64,000 nucleotides of DNA. It comes from Didymella arachidicola. Its lineage: Eukaryota; Ascomycota; Dothideomycetes; Pleosporales; Didymellaceae. Shown piece after piece: positions 23,401 to 36,200 of this stretch. The translations under genes were made by a program, and so were the position numbers. Numbering within the stretch: the stretch's first letter is position 1; every line of letters begins with the position of its first letter. Location: assembly GCA_016630955.3 (NCBI GenBank), contig CM049999.1, positions 1,240,001-1,304,000 on the forward strand, given 5' to 3'. The notes beneath the pieces were generated by a model. That model did no database searches, was not told the DNA's origin, and worked only from the letters and a program-made list of their open reading frames with translations.

Positions 23401-25355
23401 TTTTCGCGGATAGACGATGCAACATCCAAAATCTCAATCAAGAACTTGTTGGAAGACGACCTCAGCACCTCCATGTGCTCGTCAGGAACCGTATCTCTGT
23501 TCTTCTCGATGAAGCCATCGGATTCGTATGTGACGTCTACTGCGTAATGGCAGACGGTGAAAGCAGACTTGCCGAATCGGGGCTTCTTGTAGAACTTGTG
23601 CTTGTCGCCGGAGTAGTTGTGGTGCAGCTTGGTGACGAACTGTTCGTCGGACCCCATGGGAAGACGGGACTCTTCATCAAGCAAAGACAGGATACCAAGC
23701 TTGCCTTCGATCAAATCGATACAGGGCTGGTTGTCTGCGAAGTCAATGAACTTCCACTCGATCTGCTCGCGCATGTACTCTTCCTGCTCGAGCTTAAAGA
23801 CGTGGGCGTTGAACTCTTGTTGCAGCTTCTCGTTGGCATAGTTGATACAGAACTGCTCAAACGAGTTCTTTGCGAAATGCTCGAAACCGTAGATATCCAG
23901 GACACCGATGAAGCAGTGTGCACTCTTGAGCACCTCCTCTGTGGCCAAACTCTCGTTGGTGCGCTCAACCAGCCAGTCGAAGAGGCTCGAGTAGATGAAC
24001 TTAGCGACGGAGTCACGCACGACCACAGCTTGCTGTTGTGTCAGGTTCGAAACGATCTTCTCTCCTCTTGTGATCAGCTGCTTTTTGACGGTCCATTTCG
24101 CGAAGTTGGTAGCATCGATTCCAAGGAGGCCACATGCTTTCACCAAAGCAGGCTCGTCAGGCGCAAGATTCGAGTCTGTCCGTGTCGCTGTGATCTTGAC
24201 GTCTCCAATGTGCAACAGAGCCGCAAGCAGACGGAAGATCTGAGATTGTGTCTCTTGCGGAACACCAATCTTTGTCAGAGAGCTCTTGGTTGCCTCAAAC
24301 TCGGCCTTGTCGTCCATGCCGTCGATGACCGGCGCACTACCCTGGTTGAGGTAGCTGAAGTCCTCGACCGACTTCAGAGACAGCTCCTGGCGCTCCGCAT
24401 CAGTCGCACCAGCCACGAGCTGGTAGAAGATGTGGTAGTTCCGCTCCTTAAGCGGCTGGAACACCAATCTCGAGCGCTCGAGCAAGTATGTCCTGATCTT
24501 CGCACCGATGATGTCCGTCTGCTTGTTGAACATGATCTCAATGTATTTGCCAAAGCGGGACGAGTTGTCGTTACGTGTGGTTTTGGCGTTACCGAAGGCT
24601 TCCATGATGGGGTTGGTCGCCAGGATCTGCTCTTCGGTCTCAGACATGGAGTCGACCTTGCCCCTCCGCTTGCCTGGGTTGTCGGGCGACTCGCGCGTTG
24701 CGAAGTAGCGCATAATGTATTTGGCGCTGACGGTCTTACCCGCACCAGACTCTCCGGAGACAACGATGGTCTGGTTCTTCTGGTCGCGCAGCATGTCGCT
24801 GGGCATGTTAGCTTGGAGTGGTGCATGGACGGGGCTACACATACGCGAACGCCTCCTCCGCAATGGCGAACAGATGGGGAGCGCCATAGGAGCGCTGCTT
24901 GCCGGCGTAGACCTGCACCATGCCGGGCACGTAGAGCGAGTCGACGCGGGCGAAGGGGTTCGTCGCGATCAAGACGATACCCGAGTAGGTGTAGATTTCA
25001 TTCTGCAGGTAGCGCAGCTTGATGGCCTGCAGCACGGCGGGCTCGTTGAGATGTGACAGGTTGGTCAGGTCGTCGCTGGCCTCGAGCATGGCCGGGTTCA
25101 TCAGCGGCGGCAGGTTCGGGTCGTTGCCGGTCTGGATGGCGTCGACGGTCGTCTCGATCGTCTTGGTCTGCTCACGATCAGTACCGCAGGCGTTGCTTCC
25201 CCCCGGGCGGACATTCGTACCTCGCCGCTCTCGAGCTGGAAGACCAGCTTCACCTTTTCCCCCTCGATCTGCTTGCCCGTAACCTCCGAGGCCACCCAGC
25301 CCTCGGTCGTGTCCGGCTGCCATGCCCGCGTCCCGATGTCGTAGATGTGCGCCAT
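20460..25355 (-). CDS. myoE: Class V myosin (Myo2/MyoE)
   Basis: Actin motor carrying secretory vesicles and organelles to growing hyphal tips. Four exons: 25355-25221, 25167-24845, 24798-20678 and 20626-20460, giving 1581 aa with all phases consistent. Order of domains: SH3-like N-terminus; motor at residues about 70-770 with P-loop GESGAGKT near 170, NAKTTRNDNSSRFGKYIEI (switch I region) and DIYGFEHF (switch II); six IQ motifs at about 785-925 (for example IQRVWRG, IQNLWRGKKARK); coiled coil at about 928-1075; and a C-terminal dilute/DIL cargo-binding domain at about 1200-1440. The fourth exon adds about 55 residues ending MEEVGA. Long ORFs on the plus strand here are shadows of this gene. 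Confidence 0.95.
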
Positions 25356-26269
25356 GGCGGGCGTGTGTGTCGTCCTCGCGGCCTTCTCCTGCGCGGTCTC
25401 TATCTGCCAACTCAGGGTCCAGTCCGCCCTTACTCGCTATCTGCGGCGCGGCGGGCTCTCCAGCTCCCGTTTCCTTTTTTTTTTATGTTTGCGGTGATGT
25501 CAGCTGGTCGGCGCTGGAGCTCACAGCGAGCGGAGCATTATTTCGCGTGGTGGTGAGGGCAGGCGGGTGTCGTGTCAACAGACCTCCACGCTCCAGAAGT
25601 TAACAATGTTCGGCGCCGTGCACAGAGCGGTGAGGTTAGTGGGGAGGCAGGGTTGGCCTGCGTGGGCCAATCGCACCGGAACAGCGCGTCTCACCAGCGA
25701 ATTGCTCCCCTTGCGCCTGCATGGCTAGTTGCACGCCGACCGCTTTGGCAGCCTCTGCAGCAGTCTGCAGCAGCCTGCAGGTATCACAACATGTGAACCT
25801 CATCGTGTCAGGCACTTCACTTTGCTACTCTCACTGTTGCAGACGAGCTGTCACCCTCGGCAGCGACAAGCACACACCATGCACAAACGTGTCGTTTTGC
25901 AGGGACACCCACTCACGCCGATCACTTGCTGTCCGTCGTCATGCTCGAGGCAGCTTTCCTATTGGCTCAGCTGAATGTCGACCTCCTGAACACTCGCCCT
26001 GCTGCTGTCATTACAGCGTGCATTGAAGACCTCCACAATCCAATTTCGCGCGTCCTCCTTCCCCACGCCCGCTGTTGTTAGGATTCGAAACATGTCACGC
26101 CAAGAGTATGACTCTGGTAGCGATATGCACCCCTATTCCTTGCAACCAAAAGACTAATCTTGGAGAATGGGAATGTATTTTGAACGCCATGTTGAATGCT
26201 TCTGGTGTTCCAAACGTGGCTCCTGTACGAAGAAGCTGGATATACAAAATCTATGGATGAGAGGTGCAT
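25356..26269. other. Upstream region of myosin V
   Basis: 0.9 kb between the myosin start and the 3' end of the phosphoglycerate dehydrogenase gene, both minus strand. A run of 11 T lies at about 25477-25488. No gene seen. Confidence 0.4.
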
Positions 26270-27782
26270 CTAACCGTAAAGGACACGCGTGCGAATGCAC
26301 GAAGGCAGCTCCTGCAAGCTCTGGAAGAGATCCCTAATCTCGTCCTCCTTGACGTCGCTGAGGTCTGCCATGAGGTATGCGACCTCGCCTCTTGAGTCGG
26401 ACATTTGCTTGTCGATGTTGTGGTTGAGCAAGATGCCGTTGACTGCATGCTGTTAGCTTCGTTGTGAAGTATAAAAGTCAAATTGACGTACCTTGTCGCA
26501 GCACACCGGGCACGTTCTTGTGGATGTAGATGACACGCATGCAGTTCTGCTCTTCGAGCGAAAGGCCACGAAGGTTGACCTCAGGCATGTTCACCGCGCC
26601 TAGTGTAGCACCCTCGTTGACGTAGCGGACGAGAGCAGTGGCAACCTCGACACCAATTGCGCTCTGTGCCTCCTCCGTTGAGCCACCGATGTGAGGTGTG
26701 AGAATGATGTTCCTGAGGCCGACGAGGTCCTTTGTCCATGTGTTCAAGTCGTTGGTGAAGTAGTCGCCGTTGCCAGCAGGCTCGTGAGGGAACACATCAA
26801 TGGCAGCACCAGCGAGCTTGCCAGAGCGCGAGGCCTCGATGAGGGCAGGAATGTCGACCACGGTACCGCGGGCGTTATTAATGAGGTAGCTGCCTTTCTT
26901 CATCTTCTCAAACTGCTGTGCGCTAATGAGGTTCTTTGTGTCTGCTGTCGCTGGCACGTGAAGAGAGACAAAATCAGCCTGCTCGAGCAGCTCATCGAGT
27001 GTCTCGACCTGGTGCGCTGTACCCAGACCCATCATTGTTACGACGTCGTAGTAAATGACGTGCATGCCCATGGACTCGGCCAACACGCTCAGCTGGCTAC
27101 CAATGTGGCCATATCCGACTATACCCAATGTCTTGCCACGAACCTCCCAGCAGCCCTTGCTGACCTTGTTCCATACACCGTTGTGTAGTTCCATCGAGCG
27201 ATCGGTCAGTTCACGAGCGAGCGCAACGATCTCCGAGATGACGAGCTCAGCGACCGAGCGGGAGTTGCTGAAGGGCGAGTTGAAGACAGCGATACCCTTC
27301 TCGGCGGCGGTCTGAAGGTCGACCTGATTTGTGCCAATGCAGAAGCAGCCGATGACAATCAGATTCTTTGCCTCCTCGAGGACTTTCTTGGTGAGCTTGG
27401 TCTTCGAGCGGATACCAACGACCTGGACATCGCGGATCTTCTCGATCAGCTGGTCCTCAGGCAGACTGGCCTTGAGCGCCTCGACCTGGTAGCCCTGCTT
27501 CTTGAGGATCTCAATACCCGCGACATTGACGTTCTCCAGCAGCAGGACTTTGATCTCTTTTGTGTTGAAAGGCTTCAGGCGCTGCGCCAGCTGATTCGCG
27601 GATAGGACATCTGCCCCATAGCTGCCTGAAGGGCCCTGGCTGAAGCTACCGTGCGGCGGTGGGCGGAAGCTGTTCGGCGGGCTGTGGTATTGGAGGTTTG
27701 GGCTCGTGCTGAGAGAGAGGGTGCTCGACACTTGGCGGGCCAGGTTGCTAACGCCACCAGGTACGTCTTGCGGGGGAGTCAT
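26270..27782 (-). CDS. SER33: D-3-phosphoglycerate dehydrogenase
   Basis: NAD-dependent enzyme (EC 1.1.1.95) for the first step of serine synthesis, 3-phosphoglycerate to 3-phosphohydroxypyruvate, in the cytosol. Two exons, 27782-26492 and 26442-26270, around a 49-bp intron; product 487 aa. It has a Ser/Pro-rich fungal N-terminal extension, then the substrate domain (EVLLLENVNVAG-like, read here as KVLLLENVNVAG). The Rossmann nucleotide site is GYGHIGSQ. The catalytic His lies in LTPHIGGSTEEAQ. A C-terminal ACT domain follows (GILLNHNIDKQMSD to RTRVLYG). Two TGACTC hexamers occur upstream (28073-28078 and 28360-28365), short of the full Gcn4/CpcA site. Confidence 0.95.
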
Positions 27783-28407
27783 GTTGAGCGTGTGCGGATA
27801 TCGGCGGATTGGTCTGGGGTAGGGAAACCGTAACTCGAATTGGTCGTGGAATCCGAGATCTGCGATAAGTATTTAAGCGCAGTGGTCCGTCTTCTATCGC
27901 ACAGGTTCGTTGTGGAGTTCCAAAAAGCAGTATGGAGAAGCGCGGGGCAGAATTGAGGGTGGTTTATGATCAAAGAACAGCAGCGACGAAATAATTAACT
28001 ACAACACCTCGAGCCAGTCAAAGAGTACCCACTCTTGGAACAGGTGAGTAATACGCACGCTAACTGTCGCAGTGACTCCTACAGCGACTCGCGGGTGGTC
28101 GAGAGGCTCAAAAATTTGCGACGCGCCTCATGATGCAATCCCCGACTAGATCTCCGGCATCGGCCTGTCGGCGAGGGTCCATTATGCCTCGTTCCGAGCT
28201 GTGATCGAGCTGCGATGGTGCAATCGCCGACATTTGGCAGACAAAACGCCGTTACATTCATCATCTATGGATTTTGGCCTGATGCTCGCTTTGTGCTTTT
28301 CCTAACAGCGCTGAACACTCGCCGACCAAACCGCGAAATAGCTCATATATCCTGTCTCGTGACTCCATTACTGTGCTACAACCAACTTTTCTGCATGAGA
28401 GGCAAAA
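27783..28407. other. Upstream region of SER33
   Basis: 625 bp between the SER33 start and the end of the G6PDH gene, both minus strand. No gene or repeat seen apart from the two incomplete TGACTC sites noted under SER33. Confidence 0.4.
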
Positions 28408-30435
28408 TTACAACTTGCCCTCCTCCTGCATGGGCCATTGGTAGCCTGCAGACTGATTAGTGTACTGCTCGAGTCGTGAACAGAGATTAGGTCCTACCTG
28501 CTGCGTCGCTGAACTTGTAGCCGTAGGACGATGTGAAGTCGTCCAGGACGGCGGGACCGCGAGATCCTGATACTATGTTAGCCATTGCACGAATACGGTG
28601 TGGAGCAGAACGTACCGTATGGGTACTCCATGGGAATGATCTCCTTGTTGTCATCAAGGTAGTGCAGCAGAGGCGTGAAAATCCTCCAGGAGGCGTCAAG
28701 CTCATCGTCGCGAACAAAGTTGCTGTGGTCACCCTTAAGTGCATCGAGAATGAGCGACTCGTAGGCCTCTGGGATCTTGAGGTCGGAGAATCGCCGCCTG
28801 TATGTGAGGTCGAGCTCTGTAACGACGGTCTGCATGCTAAGACCGGGCAGCTTCGAGTTCATCTTGATGTAGACGGACTCGTTGGGCTGAACACGAATGA
28901 CCAGCTCGTTACGGGGAATGTCCTTGAAGATACCAGAGGTGACATCCTTGAACTGGATGCGGACCTCAGTCTTCTGCTCGTTGAGCGCCTTTCCTGCCTT
29001 CAAGATGAAAGGCACGCCGTCCCATCGCTCGTTCTTGATGTATGCGACCATTGAGGCGAATGTGGGACATCTAGAGTCCTTGGGGACTGTGTCATCCTCC
29101 TTGTAACCGGGCTTCTGTCCATCGAGCGACTTTCCGTACTGTCCGATGATGACGTTCTTTGGCTCGATCGCAGCCATGCCTCGCAGGACACGGACCTTCT
29201 CGTCACGAATGTCTTCGGCGGAGAAGGAGATGGGGCGCTCCATCGCGAGAAGAGTGAGGACCTGGAGCAAGTGATTCTGCATGACATCACGGATGATGCC
29301 GAACTCGTCGAAGTAACCACCACGGCCTTCTGTGCCGAACGGCTCCTTGAATGTGATCTGTCATGCGTCAGCATTTCCAGTGCGTGTACGTTCCGAGTTC
29401 ACGTACCTGGACGTTGTCGATGTGGTTGCGGTTCCATGTTGCGCCGAAGAATTCGTTGCCGAACCGGAGGATCAAGATGTTCTTGACCATCTCCTTACCA
29501 AGGTAGTGGTCGATTCGGAAAAGCTCGTCCTCAGACCAGTCAGGAGCGAGTGCCTTCTGAAGCTCGCGGGAGCTCTGGAGGTCCTTTCCGAACGGCTTCT
29601 CGACCTGTGCGCATGTTGTTAGATCTGGCCGACAACAGAGACCGGTGCGGCCGACTCACAATAACACGGGAGATACCGTTCTTCGGGTAGTTGTTACGCT
29701 TCAGGTGCTGAGAAACTGTGGTGAACACGCTGGGAGGGAGCGCCATGTAGAAGATGCGGTGGTTCTCCTTGCGACCCCGCTCGAGCTCGCCCAAGTGCTT
29801 CTCGAGCTCGATGAACGACTCGTCTTTGTCGTACTGGCCGGAGACATACGAGCAGAAGCCAACGAACTCCTCAAGCTGCTTCTCCAGATCCTGTGTGGGA
29901 GTCTTGATGTAAGACTTGACGCGCTTGAGGTATTCCTCGTGGTCCATCTTTGTGCGCGCATATCCGACGATGCGAATGTCCTTGGGGAGGAAGTTGTTGC
30001 GGTACTGGAGGTCATGTCAGTGCGGATGGTGGTCGACCGATCGTGTGACTTACGAGACCGAAGAGCGCAGGGAACTGGAGGTATTAGCTGAGATGTCTGT
30101 GTTTGGATGCTTGAGTACTCACGGTCTTCTTCTTGGCTAAATCACCAGAGGCGCCGAGAACGACGATGATGGTGTTCTCCTTGAGCTCCAAGGTGCTGCA
30201 AAAGGTACGAGTTAGTCCATGATTTTCCAAAAGCTATCGCAGCTCCTTCTGTGCTGTTATCAAGCAGCCCCTCCGGTGAAGTCTGGATGTTCACCAGAGC
30301 TCCATCACAACATCAACACCACGATGGAAGTCGCGGGAAGATCTCCTAGTGCACTTCCAGTGCATAAGATAACGCAGAAAGACTGACGTACCCGGCATTG
30401 GCCTCAACGTCAGGCTGAATTACGGTGTCCGCCAT
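28408..30435 (-). CDS. ZWF1: Glucose-6-phosphate 1-dehydrogenase
   Basis: First enzyme of the oxidative pentose phosphate pathway (EC 1.1.1.49); it makes cytosolic NADPH. Eight exons: 30435-30392, 30195-30123, 30074-30054, 30004-29660, 29604-29407, 29357-28616, 28566-28498 and 28445-28408. Together they give 509 aa with consistent phases. Exon 3 is only 21 nt (FPALFGL). Motifs: NADP site GASGDLAKKK at residue 28 onward, VEKPFGKDL, and the substrate-binding RIDHYLGKE stretch. The first intron is the longest (196 bp), common for this gene in fungi. The tail reads SDAAGYQWPM..EEGKL before TAA. Confidence 0.95.
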
Positions 30436-32740
30436 GGTAATCGCTGTGGGGGGCTCTGATTAATGGTGTTGAGGGACACGGTGGGGCGGGGTATCAAGGG
30501 CAATTGATGACCTTGAGGATGTTTAGGGGAAGAAGGAAGCAACACGTCTTGAGTGAGAGGGCGGAAGACGCGGATGAATTGTTGGCTGAAGGAAAAGCTT
30601 CGACGTGGTGGGGTTTAGAATCGGGGCCCTCTGGCTCTAGTGCGGCGGGAGTTTAGGTGTTGCACCGTCGTGTGACGTTATGTGAGCGTTGGCCGCCAAA
30701 GCTTCAATGATGACGAATTGTTTGAGGAAAACACTTCACGCAATCTTACACGGCAGCTTCGCCTCTTTAAGCTCGCTACCAGTAAACACCTAGGTCATTC
30801 AGTATCACTAAGCCGGCGCACGTCTTGCAAAGCATCTCCGCTGCGAGACAGGTCACAGAACCCACCCTGCCGGAGCCTTGCTTGCTAACGCCGAGCGTGA
30901 AACCCCACCACGTCCGTGAGCTTTGTAGGCTACAAATTGTAGTCACTGCTTCACTGGCAGCGCCGAGAGATGTGCGAAACAATACATGTCATCGAAGTAG
31001 CAAGCTATATTTACTTCGGCAGGCAGATTTGTTTCAAGCTGCCGCAGCGCCTCAAGCCGGGCAGCTGCGCCGTGAGGGTTTTCTAAATGTTGCACTCGTG
31101 GTAATGATTACTATTGCATCGCAAAATGAGACATCAGTATCGGAATTCCGGACTGCTGCTGGTGCTCATAAATCCTCCGGCCCCTCTTCTGTTGAGGCCC
31201 TAATCGACCGGCAAGGCTGCAGGTCATTGACAGCATCTCGTCTTTCTAGCACCACTTGAGCAGGCGCTTAACAAAGACCGCCGGACCTGCTCAACATGGC
31301 GTCGTGAGCGTGGGATCCGTGCCGGGAAGCTGTTGTGGTCACTCGGTGAGCGTTGACACGACAAAGTGATTCAGCCTTGTTGGGCGGGCCGATAGGTGTA
31401 CATCGGCGAATTCACCGCGCGGTATCAACGAGCTGTTTATCTATGGGTCTTTGTGCAGTCAAGTCATAAGGAGAGATCCTCCGAGGAACAAACCTCAATA
31501 TACAATGGAAATTATCGTCTTCGAATCTGAGAAGCTAGCTCGAGTCCTTTGAGGTGCCAACAAAGCTGGGAATCTGACCAAAGCCTTGAAAGAGCAAGTG
31601 TCGTGGGGATGTACAGATAAGACCGGTGGCTGATTGATGCGTTGCGGGGCGTCAGGTCTACATCTGCGCTTCGATGTGTAAGAACAGGCTGGATGCAGGA
31701 ACTTTAGCCGCACGAGGTCAATCTGTCAATCCTCAGGATAAAGTTCAGGGTCGAACAAGGAATCAACAATGCAGGTACAGAATCAAATGTGTCCTCCGAG
31801 ACGACCCTGGAAGACGCCAGTGATGTTTGTATGAGTTTCAAGACCTCGTTCTGTCCCGATGTGAAGTCTTGCTAAAGGAAAGCACTGCTGATACATAAAA
31901 GTCGAAGGTCAATAGCTCAACAGGCTGCTCCGCTCTGGTGTTACCGGTATTTGAAAGGGGCCCTGTAAGCAGTGCTTGTTGCCAAAATTGCGAGTACGTC
32001 CCTGGTCCAGATTCTCATCTGACATCATCGCAGGCCTTCTCCACACAGTAGCCTTGATGCAAGAAAGTAAGGACCTTATCTGAATACACGCCTTATAGGC
32101 CCTTAGTATGCAAGGCATGCGAACAGCGCTGTGGTCTCAATCACTTGCAGGGTGCAGCTATTCTGGTGATGGGTATCAAGACACTTTCAGCAAGGTTGCT
32201 GTGGCAGCATACGCTGTCTTGAAGGGCTCCAGACGAGTTCCATTCATGCTCTAGCAATACCTATCAGAGGACTCAAAGGCATGCGACTGACAAATGCAGC
32301 AGCCAACTGATGTTCTTTATATTTGGGAGGACATTTCACAGCAAGTGAGATGCTAGCAAAGTGGGTAAGTCGATGTTCTTGAAATCGGGTGTAATAGCTG
32401 CGGCCAGGTGCGGGAGTCTCCCACAAAGACGCCTTCAATTTTCGAGTGTATACGGCAACACCATCGATGCCAAAGCAGAGACAATATGTGGGATAACATA
32501 ACATCGTGTCTTAACTGTAGTATTCGAACATGCTGTTTCAGAACATCAGGTCCATGTTCGGTGTTGCAGTGCAGACACAACAGGGTAAAGTGGCGGCGTG
32601 CTAGTGGCCACGTGACGCTCGCTTAACGAGTGTGCGCTTCTCAATTTCGTGATGGACGCATCGACAGACTGCGAAGCCCGTTTTCGACCTCACTAACACC
32701 CAGGTTACCACACACGCCGGAGGCCCAGGAATTATTCGCC
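30436..32740. other. Long divergent intergenic region, ZWF1 / rpl33
   Basis: 2.3 kb separating the G6PDH start (minus) from the ribosomal protein start (plus). Short ORFs only, none with recognisable composition or motif. No tRNA, TIR or tandem repeat found by eye. It is long for this region, so an unseen non-coding RNA or a decayed element is possible. Confidence 0.45.
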
Positions 32741-33231
32741 ATGTCTGACAACAAGTCTCACCGTCTCTACGTCAAGGGCAAGCACATTTCGTGAGTGCGC
32801 ATCAGAGCTATGTGGAATCGGACATCTGCTAATAGTACACAGCTACCAGCGAGGGTACGACTGAACACGCACTGCTACGCAGTTCTCCACTCACATCGCA
32901 ACAGAAAGCGCAACACCAACCCCGGCACCTCTCTGCTCAAGCTCGAGGGCGTTGACGACACCGCCGCCGCACAGTGGTACGCTGGCAAGCGCGTAGCCTG
33001 TACGTACAGCCGAAGATAGGAGGATGCAGCACGGGAGCAGGCACTAACGAGTGCGCAGACGTGTACCGCGCTCAGCGCGCTATTCAGGGCTCCAAGATCC
33101 GCGTCATCTGGGGCAAGGTCACCAGGCCTCACGGCAACTCCGGCGTTGTCCGCGCCAAGTTCAGGTCGAACCTCCCTCCCAAGTCTTTCGGTGCTTCCGT
33201 CCGCGTCATGCTTTACCCTTCTTCGATATAA
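32741..33231 (+). CDS. rpl33: 60S ribosomal protein eL33 (L35a/Rpl33)
   Basis: Structural protein of the large cytosolic ribosomal subunit. Four exons: 32741-32790, 32843-32854, 32905-32999 and 33059-33231. The product is 109 aa, the usual eL33 length. Exon 2 is a 12-nt micro-exon that supplies the end of the Ser codon, YQR and the start of the Gly codon in HIS-YQR-GKRNTNPGTSLLKLEG. The rest is highly conserved (WYAGKRVAYVYRAQR, WGKVTRPHGNSGVVRAKF, VMLYPSSI). High intron density in so short a gene is normal for ribosomal protein genes. Confidence 0.95.
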
Positions 33232-36200
33232 TTTCGGCCACACGATGGGGACGAGACGAACGGTAGTTGATGAGCGATGGAACGGTTAGTGGTACGGCGC
33301 AAACCCCGGCAACGGCATAGGAACGAAGCAATACGACAGCGAGTCTCATGCGCAGTTTCATTTACATGGCATGTTCAGGCTGGTTAACGGTGTCATTGTT
33401 TTCGGAATTCCATGACAAGGCAATGGCAAAATCAATCAAGATTCCTCCCAAGATCAATGGAAAACGATCAAATCCTCGCAACATACTTGGCATTGTGATG
33501 GAGAGCGCGGGGCAGTGTGCAGCATAGCGCTGATACTAGAAGATTACCGTAACATTGCTAAGGGGCTGACATGCATAGGCCCACCGATTCCTACGTGCAG
33601 GAACAAAGACCCATCGACCGCCGCTCACCCCAACCGCACTTGATACCGCACTCCACTGCGAACAAGCGATCACCATAGCATACATCTGCGCTCGCGCTGC
33701 GATGTCACATCATGGCCTGCAGCCTCAGACTATGAAGCCTCGCGAGGAACGCAGACATAAACTCGACAAAGGATTGGAGGAGAGAGCAGGCTCAGCCGTA
33801 GGTAAGTCTGGGGGCACGACTTCTCGTGTTCCTTGAGGCTCGGTCATTGCATCCGTCATCGCTCCTGACGCACTGTCCTTTTCTGTGGTTGCACCCGATA
33901 GCAGCGCGTTGCCGCTTGCACTTGCTCGCGAAGTAGAGCCGGCCTGTAGATTGGAGTTTGTCATTGGCAAATATATTGCGAGATCAAGCTTTCGACGGTG
34001 ACTCACGAGTAGACTATTGCATACAAGTGCACAAAGCTCTTGCTCATGTAACACAGTTAGATTGCCAGAAACTGCCTCATAGCTGAATGCAGAGACCATG
34101 GCAAATTGGGCTGAACAATATCTACGATTTAACCATACCATACTAAACTTAAACATGCAGCGCAGTTGGGAGTGATGCCTGATTTGGGGCTTGTTACTTG
34201 ACACTCATCTGTCACGATCATTGTCTCCTCGCAGATCACTACTCGAAACTCATGGGTCGAGCTGCACACCTGTGGCCATGAATGTCATTGATGCCCAGCT
34301 CCCCCGCGCCGACACCTGCTGAGCTATCGACCATATCATAATCTCTCTACATCATGTCAAAGAATAATCCTAGCAGCCTACTTGCATTTGTCTGCCGGGG
34401 AGTGATATTACAGGCAAGGCGCTCTGGAAGACCAACCAGACTGCCATTAGCAACCTTGCTAGAAATTGCAAGCGAGTGCCGAGCTCAAGAAGACTTAGAA
34501 GTCCTGTAATCGAAAAGCGGATTGAAGCTCCACGACCTCATCGACGCAGCAGAGCACTCTCAGAAAGCAAAGTCTCAAAAGATTTTCTAGACGAGCTCGC
34601 TAAAGAGGATGAGTGAGATCGATCAGATAGCTTTTAGCCTGACGACGCAACAATTAAATGAATCCAGCAAGTCATCCTGATTATCTGACGATTTTTTGAG
34701 GGGAGACGATTGACCCGGAGGCCGGACCTGCTGGAAATACCTGGACGAACCGAAGTTCAATACATCCAAAAACAGGACCTAAACAGATGGCGACGATGGG
34801 TGCACAGTATTTGGTTGAAAGATTATCGTGACTTGCCTGACAGCAGGCAGCAGGCGATCTGGACTCTAATTGCACAAGCCTACCACAGCAGCTGATCAGT
34901 TTTAGGGCAAACTGAGGGCCAACGCCATACCCTCAGCAATTCATATCCCCATTCAGCATGTATGACTGGTAGACCCAGGTCGCCTGCTGAGGCTGCGCAC
35001 TCTGAATTTGCTGCAATGCTGCTGGATGACACTGAAAGAAGCGGCCTTGTAGAGACTTGGGATATTCCAGCAAACGTTCCATAGTTGATTAAAAAATCAC
35101 TGATGTCACGTCTACATTCATGTAAACCCATGCATAAAGAGAAACAGCTGCAAATAATCTCAAGAGAAAATTTAGACTCCTGTTCGAATGCTATTATGGC
35201 TATTCAATTTAGTCCACAACTCATCCTAAAAACATCTGCGCTGTCTATCATAAGCCCAGTACAACAAAAATTTACATGAGATTATCATGACCCCCGGGGT
35301 AGAGGATATTTGGCCTTGTCCAACGCGTAGAATTTGCTGATTGCAATACAGCGGCGTCGGTCTGAATAGCTGTCTCGCGACTACACGTTCAGACCATTTC
35401 CAAGGATAATATAGATGAAGGCCGTACTTCTCTCACAATCTTCGCCATTTTACTCGGGTCCAGCCTATCCTCCAACCGTAAACTCCTCGATTGGATCGCC
35501 CACGGCAAGAGCGTGCATGCTGAACCTTGGGAACAGACTGGAACACCGAGGTGAGACGCATGTGAGCCATCTAAAGTACTGGGATGTGTTCTCTGTTCTT
35601 CCTGTATCCTCCGGCAACAATTTTTCTTCTGTTGTACAACCGCAAAGCTGAGAGCCATTGCATATCCCGAAGAGCCACGGCGTGCACGTGAAGTCTCGTT
35701 AGGCTCATCTACATCTAGATAGTCTATGGCAACTTTACCCTCTATAAGAAGTCAATGCCTAATTTCGAGTCACGGGAGAAGTACTGGAAGTGGCTAGACT
35801 GGACGGATTGGCATTGTGGAACTCTGCGTGGTGTCTACATAAAACCTTGGAAGACTTCTGTATCGACGCACGGTCATTGTGATAAAGCGAGAGCGCCTTT
35901 CCTTGGAACCATGGAATGCGCTGAAATCTAGTGTGCCTGATTGATCGGATTCTGACAGGATCTACTGTAACCCTACAGCCGCTTGAACACCTTGGGAAGC
36001 CACAAAGATGAGCTTCTCGGCACTCAGACTTACGAAGGTATGGAATGCCCGCGTGGGCACTCGAGCCCCTGATTTATGGTCGTCTATAAAGATGAAGGAA
36101 CCTCGGAAGGGTATGACCAGGGATTTGGCGGCGTAGTTGCAGCACCTGACACATATGGCCGGCATTCTCTTGGAGCACATGTCGCACACTCCACTGTGGC

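Noticed and set aside
23475..25022. 515-codon plus-strand ORF
   Set aside because: Antisense to the myosin V motor domain and unlike any family; the minus-strand gene is unambiguous.
28073..28365. Two TGACTC hexamers upstream of SER33 as Gcn4/CpcA sites
   Set aside because: Both lack the final A of TGACTCA, and such hexamers are expected by chance at this length.
33725..34204. 159-codon minus-strand ORF
   Set aside because: No domain, no splice support and mixed composition; it is within what chance gives in 4 kb of non-coding DNA.
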